Shown: positions 54,001-60,552 of the stretch, piece by piece
Layout: each line of letters opens with the position of its first letter
Numbering within the stretch: position 1 is the first letter of the stretch
Source: Palaeococcus pacificus DY20341
Lineage (GTDB): Archaea; Methanobacteriota_B; Thermococci; Thermococcales; Thermococcaceae
Direction: 5' to 3'
Length of the DNA stretch: 64,000 nucleotides
Assembly: GCF_000725425.1 (NCBI RefSeq)
Contig: NZ_CP006019.1
Location: 124,001 to 188,000, forward strand
The notes under the pieces: generated by a model
The model's database searches: none
What the model saw: the letters and a program-made list of their open reading frames with translations, nothing else
What the model was told of the DNA's origin: nothing
Program-made: the position numbers and the translations under genes

Positions 54001-54212
54001 CTTATCACCATATCCTTTATTATCTTGTTCCAAGCTGTTCCAAGATGTATGGCACCGCTAACATAAGGTGGTCCGTCTAAAAAGTAGTAGCTTGGAGCGT
54101 TCTCTCTAGACTTTTTAACCTTGTTATAGGTGTCGTTCTCTTTCCAAAACTTCTCTATTTTGTCCTCTAGCACTTGAGGATTATACTCCCTCATCTCTGG
54201 CTCTTTTATCAT
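51048..54212 (-). CDS. ileS: isoleucyl-tRNA synthetase
   Basis: A 1054-residue class I synthetase that charges tRNA(Ile). It has the HIGH-like motif GAIHLGTAWNK near residue 55, the CP1 editing domain with VWTTTPWTLPANLAVAV and TAPGHGEEDFEIG, KMSKSLGN near residue 610 and a C-terminal anticodon-binding domain. Zinc-binding pairs WCPRCE, CWRCK, VCEECG and KCPKCGG are present. The full length is normal for the archaeal/eukaryotic-like form. AGGAGG lies before the ATG. A GC-rich leader of about 107 nt precedes it. Confidence 0.97.
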   Translation of the reverse strand: MIKEPEMREYNPQVLEDKIEKFWKENDTYNKVKKSRENAPSYYFLDGPPYVSGAIHLGTAWNKIIKDMVIRFRTMQGYNVRRQPGFDMHGLPIEVKVEQALGLKIKKDIEEKIGVDEFIKKCKEFALKNLKVMTEQFKLLGVWMDWDNPYMTIKNEYIEAAWWTLKRAWEKELLEKDQRVLHWCPRCETALAEHEVRGEYKIREDPSVYVKFRLEDKENEYLLVWTTTPWTLPANLAVAVHAEYDYAKVKVELEGKEEYWIIAKALVERVLNETGVKGEVVEEFKGEELEGLRYVHPFLDEYPRQKEFREKYEWTHRVILGEHVTLGDGTGLVHTAPGHGEEDFEIGREYGLPAYSPLDDEGRYVEGKWKGVFVKDADPEIIEYLKEKGILVKAGTIEHKYPHCWRCKTPLIFRATDQWFLKVSKVKEQILKENDEKVTWYPDWVKVRYDNGVMNSGDWCISRQRYWGIPLPFWVCEECGHTHVVGSFEELKEMSKEPIEKSFEEVDLHKPWVDTVVLKCPKCGGDMKRVKDVLDVWFDSGIASWASLGYPRNKELFEKLWPAEFIVEGQDQVTKWFYSQQAASVIAFDTVPYKKVAMHGYVLDEKGDKMSKSLGNIIKPEEVVQKEGRDPFRFYMLWANVPWEDLRFSWTGLGQVKRMLNILWNVYILSSTYMSLDGFDPTKLNVEELPFREEDKWILSKVNSLIDTVSEGIENFYLIKATRGIYEFVVEDLSRWYVRLIRKRLWVEKDDPDKLAAYWTLWKVFDVLLRLMAPFTPYIAEEIYQNLIRPFSGKESVHLEDWPAKDEKWVDEDLEKEMSIIRKIVEAGASARQKARIKLRYPVRQIIIETEDEMSKKAVERLNRLLRDQLNAKEVKVAKVERAIIVKPNYAKLGPHFKGDAKLVAKWIMSQDAGELYEKLMKEKLKVEIEGKEFTIEREHITIEEELPDFLVAEEFDHGKVFVDKTLTRELMAEGLAREFVRRIQEMRKQMDLDVNDRIKVYIDTTDENKELLEEMLDYIKRETRAVELEFTSDVKGYIVDWDDVKAKIGVEKV

Positions 54213-54261
54213 GCCAAAAACCTCCTAGAGTTTATAGAATAGACTAAGTCATTAGAAGGGC

Positions 54262-54320
54262 CCGAGGAATCATGGGCAAAATGCAAAGCGTAGGATAAAA
54301 CGATCCCCCCTCATGGGCAT
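54262..54320 (-). ncRNA. GC-rich structured leader or small RNA upstream of ileS
   Basis: In an AT-rich intergenic space (54213-54485) the minus strand has a TATA box GCTTATAAAC (54342-54351) and about 25 nt later a GC-rich block. It reads CGATGCCCATGAGGGG then GGATCG, able to fold as CGAT/ATCG plus CCC-ATGA-GGG, and later a second GCCCATGA that can pair through GGGC. TCATGGGCA occurs twice on the plus strand, 41 bp apart (54270 and 54311). It is either the ileS 5' leader or a separate RNA. I found no C/D boxes or T-box features. Confidence 0.4.
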
Positions 54321-54485
54321 CGGTCAAAATTGTAGAACTTTGTTTATAAGCTTTTTGGCAAACTTCACGAAGACAAAGAATAGTTGATGCAGTGATTAGA
54401 AACTTGGGGATAACAAGAGCTTTAGTTTGTTCTATCACATTTAGCCAAACAAGGAAAGAGAAAGCAGAAACCCTCAACCTCTCAA

Positions 54486-54830
54486 TTACTCGCCCTTCTT
54501 CTTGCTCCCGTTTCTTATGGCTTGCATAACATAATCTATGAACTTTCTAACTTCTTCGAGCTCATCTTCAGGAAGATCTGCAATTTTGAAGTTGTTCTTC
54601 TTATAGGAGAGCCTCTTTAGGAGCAAAAGCCTTCCGATAGCGGTCTTTGTGGTTATTTTTCCATCTTTCCAATCACGCCAAATAGCGTTTGCAATTCCAT
54701 AAAACTCTGGAATGCTATCCAAACCCGGGTCGTCCACATCTATAACTTCCTTTCCAAGATACTTGTAGCGCCTCTCTTTCTCCTCCTCCGTAAAATTCAT
54801 CCCCCTCTCGTGAGGGTACTCCAGCACCAT
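54486..54830 (-). CDS. conserved hypothetical protein (114 aa)
   Basis: I do not recognise this family. The 114-residue cytoplasmic protein starts MVLEYPHERGMNFTEEEKER and is mainly helical with alternating charges (LLLLKRLSYKKNNFKI, DELEEVRKFIDYVMQAI). It has no Cys and a basic KKKGE end. The ATG at 54830 follows GGTGAGG. It shares its upstream region with the divergent DUF401 gene, where two back-to-back TATA boxes (CTTATAAG and CTTATAAAG) are visible. It may be in the transcript running towards ileS. Confidence 0.75.
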   Translation of the reverse strand: MVLEYPHERGMNFTEEEKERRYKYLGKEVIDVDDPGLDSIPEFYGIANAIWRDWKDGKITTKTAIGRLLLLKRLSYKKNNFKIADLPEDELEEVRKFIDYVMQAIRNGSKKKGE

Positions 54831-54938
54831 TTTCCTCACCAAAAGTTATTTTTATCTTCAGCGCTTATAAGCCTTAGGGTTAAACTTATAAAGCCCCGTT
54901 AAGACCATCGTCTAAACATTAATACTTTGGTGAAAGGT

Positions 54939-56126
54939 ATGAATGCCCTCCTCTACCTCCTAATTTCATTTGCAGCTGTTATAGTTTTAATACGGCTTAA
55001 GGTCAATGTAGGTGTTTCTATTTTTATGGGCTCAATTATTTTGGGCTTTCTCTTTGGATTGGATCCTAGGGATATGGTAAATGCCTTATACGCCTCTGCA
55101 ACTGCTTGGGAGACAATTAGGCTAATACTGATAATATCCTTCATAATGGCCCTCACATCAATCTTTGCTCAAATTGGCTACCTCAAGGACATGGAAAAGG
55201 CAGTTAAAGAGCTCTTTCCAAGCCCTAAGTACTCCTTGGCTATGCTCCCGGCTTTGATAGGGCTAATGCCAATGCCTGCTGGTGCATTAGTCTCGGCCCC
55301 AATGATAGAGGAGGTCGCCAACAAGCTTAGCCTAAAGCCCGAGGAAAAAACGCTCGTAAACTACTGGTTTAGGCACGTTTGGGAGCACTCTTGGCCAATG
55401 TATCAGGCTATAATTATAGCATCGGCTATCACAGGTGTTGCCGTGAGAGAGTTCAGCCTAAAGATGTTTCCCCTAACGCTCATTATGATAGCAGTTGGCT
55501 ACGCTCTAATACTCCGTCCAATAAATGCTGAAAAAGCTATTGCAAGGGATAGAAAAGAAGGAGCAAAGCTCTTCCTAAAGGCAACGTACCCAATCTTTGT
55601 GATAATCTTCGTCTCCATAGTTTTGGGATACGATATGGTTTATGGCGCTTTTACGGGGCTTCTTTCTGCATTAATACCCTATTTCAAGCGGCTTAATAAG
55701 TGGGAAATAGCTAAGCACGCTCTCCAGCCCAAGATAGTTTTTCTGCTCTTTGCGGTAATGTATTTCAAATATCTCATCGAGCTTACTGGTGCTGTTGAGG
55801 CCCTTCCAAAGCTTATCTTAGAGCTGAATCTTCCAGTGGTGCTTGTAATAACTATAACGCCATTTTTGGTGGGATTAATGACTGGTATAAGCTTCGCCTA
55901 CGTCGGAATGACGTTCCCTCTCTTAGTGCCGTTCTTTACAGGCTTTGATAAAATCGCCTTGGCTTACTTAAGCGGTTATATGGGAATGCTCTTCAGCCCG
56001 GTGCATCTCTGCTTAGTCTTTTCCTCTGAGTACTACAAAGCGGAGCTTGAAATGGCTTATAAGAGACTACTAATTCCCGCGTTGGCTCTATTTCTCATTG
56101 GTCTTAGCTACATCTTCCTTCTTTAG
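54939..56126 (+). CDS. DUF401 family membrane protein
   Basis: A 395-residue polytopic membrane protein of the DUF401 family, distantly related to GntP/CitMHS-like ion transporters. It has about ten helices. The conserved stretch LPALIGLMPMPAGALVSAPM is a family hallmark, along with NYWFRHVWEHSWPMY. The mirrored segment LVGLMTGISFAYVGMTFPLL is in the second half. The ATG at 54939 follows GGTGAAAGG. The substrate is unknown. Its last 39 bp overlap the convergent HhH gene. Confidence 0.9.
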   Translation: MNALLYLLISFAAVIVLIRLKVNVGVSIFMGSIILGFLFGLDPRDMVNALYASATAWETIRLILIISFIMALTSIFAQIGYLKDMEKAVKELFPSPKYSLAMLPALIGLMPMPAGALVSAPMIEEVANKLSLKPEEKTLVNYWFRHVWEHSWPMYQAIIIASAITGVAVREFSLKMFPLTLIMIAVGYALILRPINAEKAIARDRKEGAKLFLKATYPIFVIIFVSIVLGYDMVYGAFTGLLSALIPYFKRLNKWEIAKHALQPKIVFLLFAVMYFKYLIELTGAVEALPKLILELNLPVVLVITITPFLVGLMTGISFAYVGMTFPLLVPFFTGFDKIALAYLSGYMGMLFSPVHLCLVFSSEYYKAELEMAYKRLLIPALALFLIGLSYIFLL

Positions 56127-56633
56127 TGTATCTCCCATGCAAAAGAGCTTCCTTTTTAAGACTTCAAACCTCTTTTTTCCAATCCCCGGGACTTTTAAAA
56201 GCTCCTCCATACTCTCATACGGCCTGCTTATCATTATACGCCATGCCAATATTCTTCCGATTCCATGGAGGCTCCTTAAGTCATCTTCGCTCACTATATT
56301 TATCTCCCTCTTAAGCCGTTCCCATATTGGGTCTCCACTAAAAAGCTCTATTTCATCTTTTAGGGCCTTTTTGTGAGCTTCTTCAACACTCAGTCCTTCT
56401 GCACGGTGCTTTATCTCCTGAAGCTCATGAAAGAGGATATACCTCTCGTACTCTCTAAAGCGCTCAGATATCCAGATTTCGTTTAGTGGTATTCCAAGCT
56501 TATCTGCAGCAGGGGGATAAATGAGTTTTCCATCATAAATCACGCGGTAACAGGCGTTGTAGTCTTTAATAACCTCGTGGGGCACATAAACTATCTTATA
56601 ACCAAGTCTCTCGGCTTCCGCTCTCGGATTCAT
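56088..56633 (-). CDS. metallopeptidase-like domain plus helix-hairpin-helix protein
   Basis: A 181-residue protein with two parts. The first 100 residues contain YILFHELQEIKHRAEG, similar to zinc-peptidase helices but with HExxExxH spacing unlike classical HExxH. The second part (LRSLHGIGRILAWRIMISRP, LLKVPGIGKKRFEVLKRKLF) holds two helix-hairpin-helix motifs, which bind DNA or RNA non-specifically. The combination could be a nucleic-acid-associated protease or nuclease. I do not know a characterised homolog. Confidence 0.7.
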   Translation of the reverse strand: MNPRAEAERLGYKIVYVPHEVIKDYNACYRVIYDGKLIYPPAADKLGIPLNEIWISERFREYERYILFHELQEIKHRAEGLSVEEAHKKALKDEIELFSGDPIWERLKREINIVSEDDLRSLHGIGRILAWRIMISRPYESMEELLKVPGIGKKRFEVLKRKLFCMGDTLKKEDVAKTNEK

Positions 56634-56702
56634 AGATGACCCCCTTACTTATTTCGTGGTGAAAGTTTTAAACCCTGTGTCTGAGCTTTAAATGGTGGTG
56701 AA

Positions 56703-57242
56703 ATGAGGATAGCTGTGGGCTCAACTAATCCAACGAAGGTTAAAGCTGTGGAGGAAGTAATGAGGGAGTTTTACGATGATGTGGAAGTCATTCCCTTAGA
56801 AGTGGACAGTGGAGTTGGAGATCAGCCAATTGGGATAGAAAAGACTGTAAAAGGTGCTATAAACAGGGCTAAAGAAGCTTTGAAGAAAGCTGATGCCGAT
56901 TTGGGAGTGGGTATTGAAGCAGGCCTCTATGAGGTTCCCCATACGATTACGGGCTATATGGATGTGCAGTTCTGCGCTATTATAGATAAGAGAGGTAAGA
57001 TAACCATTGGACACGGTCCAGGTTTTGAATATCCTCCATACGTTGTGGAGAAGGTTTTGAGGGATAACGTTGAAGTAGCAATCCCCATGGCAGAGCTCAG
57101 CGGCGATAAGAACATTAAGAAGACTACCGGCGCCATAGGTTTTTTAACTAGAGGAAGGTTATTAAGAAAGGAGCTCAACAAATTGGCTGTACTTATGGCT
57201 ATGATACCTAGAATAAATAAGGGGCTGTACGGTGATGATTGA
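56703..57242 (+). CDS. inosine/xanthosine triphosphatase (YjjX/DUF84 family)
   Basis: House-cleaning NTPase that hydrolyses ITP and XTP. The 179-residue protein begins [20 protein letters not shown] and has [20 protein letters not shown], the acidic site [22 protein letters not shown] and [20 protein letters not shown], all typical of the family. The length is normal. GGTGGTGAA precedes the ATG. Its final codons and stop are shared with the C box and start of a C/D box sRNA (57230-57288). Confidence 0.93.
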   Translation: MRIAVGSTNPTKVKAVEEVMREFYDDVEVIPLEVDSGVGDQPIGIEKTVKGAINRAKEALKKADADLGVGIEAGLYEVPHTITGYMDVQFCAIIDKRGKITIGHGPGFEYPPYVVEKVLRDNVEVAIPMAELSGDKNIKKTTGAIGFLTRGRLLRKELNKLAVLMAMIPRINKGLYGDD

Positions 57243-57288
57243 ACTCCGGAAAAGCTGACTTGTGATGAAGCTCAGCCCGGATGAACCG
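57230..57288 (+). ncRNA. C/D box sRNA overlapping the stop codon of the XTPase gene
   Basis: C box GTGATGA (57232-57238), D' CTGA (57255-57258), C' GTGATGA (57262-57268) and a variant D box ATGA (57281-57284), with CGGT/ACCG ends closing the stem. The guides are TTGAACTCCGGAAAAG (before D') and AGCTCAGCCCGG (before D). The C box encodes the last codons of the protein (Gly-Asp-Asp) before its TGA. The D box deviates from CTGA, so this call is less firm than the one at 46271. It could be processed from the mRNA 3' end. Confidence 0.72.
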
Positions 57289-57324
57289 AAGTTGTTATAA
57301 ATTTTAGGTATAAACTATTATAGT

Positions 57325-58410
57325 ATGGCAAGTGGTTTGAATCCGTTGATATTAAATGTGGGTAGAGGCTTGAGCCTTTCAATAAAACTCATAGCTTCTA
57401 TACTCCTCTTTCATGTTTACCGTAGACACCAAAGGAGGTCTGCTTTATATTTGTCTATAGCTTGGGTTAGTGCTGCAGTATCCATATTTTTTGATATTCT
57501 CCAACTAGACGAGCTAAATGCTTTTTTTGAGGCCTTTTTTGCCACCCTGCTCTTTTATGGTGTTCTAAAAGCTCTTGAAGAGGAAGGAATTATCGCTATC
57601 TTTGAGGAGCTTTTGGTTGTGTCGGGCACTCCTCTCATCTTAACAGCATATCTTCTTGTTTTGAATATATTCGTAGGTTTTGATGGATGGATGTTCGCTG
57701 TGGGTCTTCCTTATGCTATCTCCGGACTTTTCATATTCTTCTCGGGTGTTAACGTTATCCGTCTAGTGCCCTTTTATGCAAGAAGAGCGAAGTTCTTTGC
57801 AGTTTCCCTGATTCTTTACGGCCTTCACGAGATGGACTATCCTATTTTAAGGCCTGTCGAGTGGTTTGCTCCAATAGGATTTTCCCTTGGTGCTCTTTTC
57901 ACAATTTTAAGTGCTTTTGCAGTTCTCAGTTTAATCTTTACCGAAGAATTCCGTAGCCTAAAAAGGACAAGAGGCAAAGTCGAAGTTGAGTTGAAACGGG
58001 GAGTTATGGTAATTACTCCAAAGGAGTACAATGAACTGAAAGAAAAGCTAAAAGAGGCTCCTGTTCTTGCTTTCATTAGAGATATTAAGAATGTTCCTAA
58101 GGAGTGGGACGTCTACTTTGTAACAACTGCTAAGGGGGATTTGAAAACGGTGTCTCCTACAAGCTTGGCAAAAATCGTTGAACTGGTTCATGGCTATCTA
58201 AGAGAGGCCTCAAAGAGAGGAATAGGTAGCGTGGTGCTCTTGGATTGCCTTGAGTATTTGCTAACCTACAACGATTTCAATGCACTTGCGAAGTTCCTAA
58301 GCGGATTAAAAGATTTCTCTATGTTGTATGGAGGCACAATTATATTGGTCACCGATCCAAGCGCATGGGATGAAAGAGAGTGGATGATGCTAAAGAGGCT
58401 CTTGGGATAA
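57325..58410 (+). CDS. DUF835-domain membrane protein
   Basis: A 361-residue protein. About seven transmembrane helices occupy residues 10-215 (for example LSIKLIASILLFHVYRR, ILTAYLLVLNIFVGF, YAISGLFIFFSGV). A DUF835 domain follows from about 230 (GVMVITPKEYNELKEKLKEA, VVLLDCLEYLLTYNDFNALA, GTIILVTDPSAWDEREWMML). DUF835 resembles a degenerate KaiC/RecA-like or MEDS-like fold without P-loop. A TATA-like TTATAAATTTT about 25 nt before the ATG suggests a leaderless message. A sensor-type role is guessed from topology. Confidence 0.87.
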   Translation: MASGLNPLILNVGRGLSLSIKLIASILLFHVYRRHQRRSALYLSIAWVSAAVSIFFDILQLDELNAFFEAFFATLLFYGVLKALEEEGIIAIFEELLVVSGTPLILTAYLLVLNIFVGFDGWMFAVGLPYAISGLFIFFSGVNVIRLVPFYARRAKFFAVSLILYGLHEMDYPILRPVEWFAPIGFSLGALFTILSAFAVLSLIFTEEFRSLKRTRGKVEVELKRGVMVITPKEYNELKEKLKEAPVLAFIRDIKNVPKEWDVYFVTTAKGDLKTVSPTSLAKIVELVHGYLREASKRGIGSVVLLDCLEYLLTYNDFNALAKFLSGLKDFSMLYGGTIILVTDPSAWDEREWMMLKRLLG

Positions 58411-58477
58411 ATTCCTTTGATATTAAATCGAATGCTAAAATTTATATTTGATTGGAAGTTATGAGTTCTGATGCGTT

Positions 58478-59092
58478 ATGAGCCTAGATAACATCATAGC
58501 AAAACTGGCCTCAATTGGAGCAGATTTGAGTACTAGGAACGCTGTAAGGATGGCACTGTCATTAGTGAGCGAGGATGAGGATCTTACAGATCAAATTTAC
58601 GTTGCCATTAAAAATAAGGCATATAAGGAGGACTTCTCGAGAGTTCCCGTTGAAAAAAGGGCTGTTTTCATACCCCAATGTCTCAGGAATGTGAAGGAAT
58701 GTCCAGCGGAGTTTGGAAAATATGGCTGGGAGTGCACTAAGTGTGGGAAGTGTGCCATTGGAGATATAATTGAGTATGGCGAAAAGTTAGGCTACAAGCA
58801 GTTCTACATCACACCCGGAGGGAGCTTGGTTAAGAAAGTGCTCAAGGAGAAGGTGCCTAGGGGGGAAATAAAAGCCGCTTTGGGTATAGCTTGCTGGCCA
58901 GAACTTGCGGAGGCTAACGAGAAGCTTTCTATTTTAAAGATTCCACTTCAAGCAGTTCCGCTCTTGAGAGCAGGATGCATAAACACTATAGTTGACTTGG
59001 AGCAGGTCAAGGAGGCTATGAGACTGGGGTTGGGAGAAGAAGCTTCAAATGTTGGAGTAAGTGCAAACATGAGTCCTACTCCGACTCCTTAG
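58478..59092 (+). CDS. DUF116 family protein
   Basis: A 204-residue cytoplasmic protein of the DUF116 family. It has a conserved cysteine set: IPQCLRNVKECPAEF, WECTKCGKCAIGD, GIACWPEL and RAGCINT, eight Cys in all, suggesting one or two iron-sulfur clusters or a redox role. It ends in a Pro/Thr tail (MSPTPTP). Its stop overlaps the convergent transporter's stop by 4 bp. A TATA-like AATTTATATTT lies about 40 nt upstream of the ATG. The function is unknown. Confidence 0.88.
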   Translation: MSLDNIIAKLASIGADLSTRNAVRMALSLVSEDEDLTDQIYVAIKNKAYKEDFSRVPVEKRAVFIPQCLRNVKECPAEFGKYGWECTKCGKCAIGDIIEYGEKLGYKQFYITPGGSLVKKVLKEKVPRGEIKAALGIACWPELAEANEKLSILKIPLQAVPLLRAGCINTIVDLEQVKEAMRLGLGEEASNVGVSANMSPTPTP

Positions 59093-59922
59093 TCTCTGTC
59101 ATTTCTTATCTCGTTCCAAATGGCACTCAGAATGAGTAGGGCACCCAAATAGCCCTTTGCACTTAAGATTTCTTTTATTGTTATGAACGCAGAGATGTGT
59201 CCAAATATTGGTTCGGAGGAATAAATCAGCGCCGCCTTATGGGCTTTAGTTTCTCTTTGATACTTCACTTGGAGTGTAAACGCTATTACAGTTGCGAAAA
59301 TTCCTGTGTAGAGTATCCCTAACCAGGGCTCCCAGGTTTTTGGGAAAGCTATGCCTTCGAGAATGCTTGCATAGGAGAGGGAGAATAGAAAGTTCCAGAA
59401 TATCTGCCAAAAGGCTAGGCTTAGATAATCCTTCTCCCCGAACTTTTGCACTAGAACGATTTGGAAAGCAAATGATATGGCACATAAAACAGTTAGCAAA
59501 TCTCCCCTGTTGAAATTTAAGCTGGCTCCCGAGATTAGGTATAACCCAAGCACAGCTGTTCCAAGAGAGAGGAAATCCCTCAGCTTGAGCTTGTCATGGA
59601 GTAGGAAGTAGGCTATGAAAGGTGTAAATACAACATAAAGAGAGGTTATGAAAGCTGAGTTGGAGGCGCTAGTGTATTTGAGACCCACTATCTGGAAGCC
59701 GTGGCCGAAAAACAGCGTAACTCCTAAAACCAGGCCTTCGTAGAATGTCTCCTTTTTGAGAACCTTGCTCCTAAAGAGTATGAGCATCAGGAGGGAGGCG
59801 ATACCGAATCTATATGCTAAAAAGAGTATCGGCGAGATGTAGTTTAAGCTAACTTTCATAGCCGGAAATGTAAAGCCCCAAATCGCTGTTATGCCGAGGA
59901 GTATAAGCTCAGCTTTTTTCAT
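59089..59922 (-). CDS. DMT-family transporter (EamA type)
   Basis: A 277-residue membrane protein with ten helices in two EamA repeats. Repeat 1 has LLGITAIWGFTFPAMKVSLN and LKYTSASNSAFITSLYVVFTP. Repeat 2 has LLTVLCAISFAFQIVLVQKF and ALIYSSEPIFGHISAF. The motif with Glu-Pro (SSEPIFG) is the usual second-repeat signature. Members export amino acids or other metabolites; the substrate is unknown here. GAGGGA precedes the ATG. Confidence 0.92.
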   Translation of the reverse strand: MKKAELILLGITAIWGFTFPAMKVSLNYISPILFLAYRFGIASLLMLILFRSKVLKKETFYEGLVLGVTLFFGHGFQIVGLKYTSASNSAFITSLYVVFTPFIAYFLLHDKLKLRDFLSLGTAVLGLYLISGASLNFNRGDLLTVLCAISFAFQIVLVQKFGEKDYLSLAFWQIFWNFLFSLSYASILEGIAFPKTWEPWLGILYTGIFATVIAFTLQVKYQRETKAHKAALIYSSEPIFGHISAFITIKEILSAKGYLGALLILSAIWNEIRNDRD

Positions 59923-60024
59923 GATATTCCCTCTATTTGTAGCTGTCTTAAAATCTCAATCTAAGCGTTTCATTTTTCATAAATGTTATATAAACCATTC
60001 GCCAAGATACCTCCGGTGCTTGTC

Positions 60025-60543
60025 ATGGGAGAGGGAGTTGAAAGAGTGTGGATACTAATAAGCCCTGATAAGTGCAGCGGTTGCAGGCTGTGCGAAATAG
60101 CATGCTCCTTAGAGCACGAGGGGGTAATATGGCCTGAGGCATCACGCATAAGGATTTTTGAGCTCTTACCGGGTATAAACGTTCCTCACACCTGCGTCCA
60201 GTGTCCAGACTATCCGTGTGTTGAATCTTGCCCAACTAACGCTTTAAGTGTCGACGAAAGCACTGGAGCTGTTTTGGTAAATGAGGAGAAATGCATAGAG
60301 TGCGGTGCTTGTGTAAACGCCTGCCCTGGCAGTATTCCAAGGATTCCCCTAGGAAAAGGCAGTGTTGTAATATGCGACCTCTGCGGAGGAAGTCCAAAGT
60401 GCGTTGAAGTTTGTCATGAGGCAGGGCATGATGCTCTAAAGCTCGTTAAGGGCAACTATCGCTCAATTTACAGAACTTTTGCAAAAGACCCTCTTGAGAA
60501 GTCTGAAGACTTAACGAAGAAAGTTTTTGGTGGAGAGTTTTAG
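60025..60543 (+). CDS. four-cluster polyferredoxin for the tungsten oxidoreductase
   Basis: A 172-residue iron-sulfur protein starting MGEGVERVWILISPDKCSGC. Four Cys sets are visible: CSGCRLCEIAC, CVQCPDYPCVESC, CIECGACVNAC and CDLCGGSPKCVEVC, enough for four [4Fe-4S] clusters, as in DMSO-reductase/AOR electron-transfer subunits. The ATG at 60025 is preferred over 59983 because the TATA-like TTATATAAAC spans the earlier one. It is 9 bp before the oxidoreductase ATG and is its probable electron acceptor. Confidence 0.92.
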   Translation: MGEGVERVWILISPDKCSGCRLCEIACSLEHEGVIWPEASRIRIFELLPGINVPHTCVQCPDYPCVESCPTNALSVDESTGAVLVNEEKCIECGACVNACPGSIPRIPLGKGSVVICDLCGGSPKCVEVCHEAGHDALKLVKGNYRSIYRTFAKDPLEKSEDLTKKVFGGEF

Positions 60544-60552
60544 GTGATTAAA

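Noticed and set aside
53490-54080. 196-codon plus-strand open frame inside ileS
   Set aside because: It lies entirely within the conserved catalytic and editing part of ileS on the opposite strand.
54244-54477. 77-codon open frame on the minus strand upstream of ileS
   Set aside because: It runs through the TATA box and GC-rich leader, with no ribosome-binding site and unlikely amino acid composition. The non-coding interpretation fits better.
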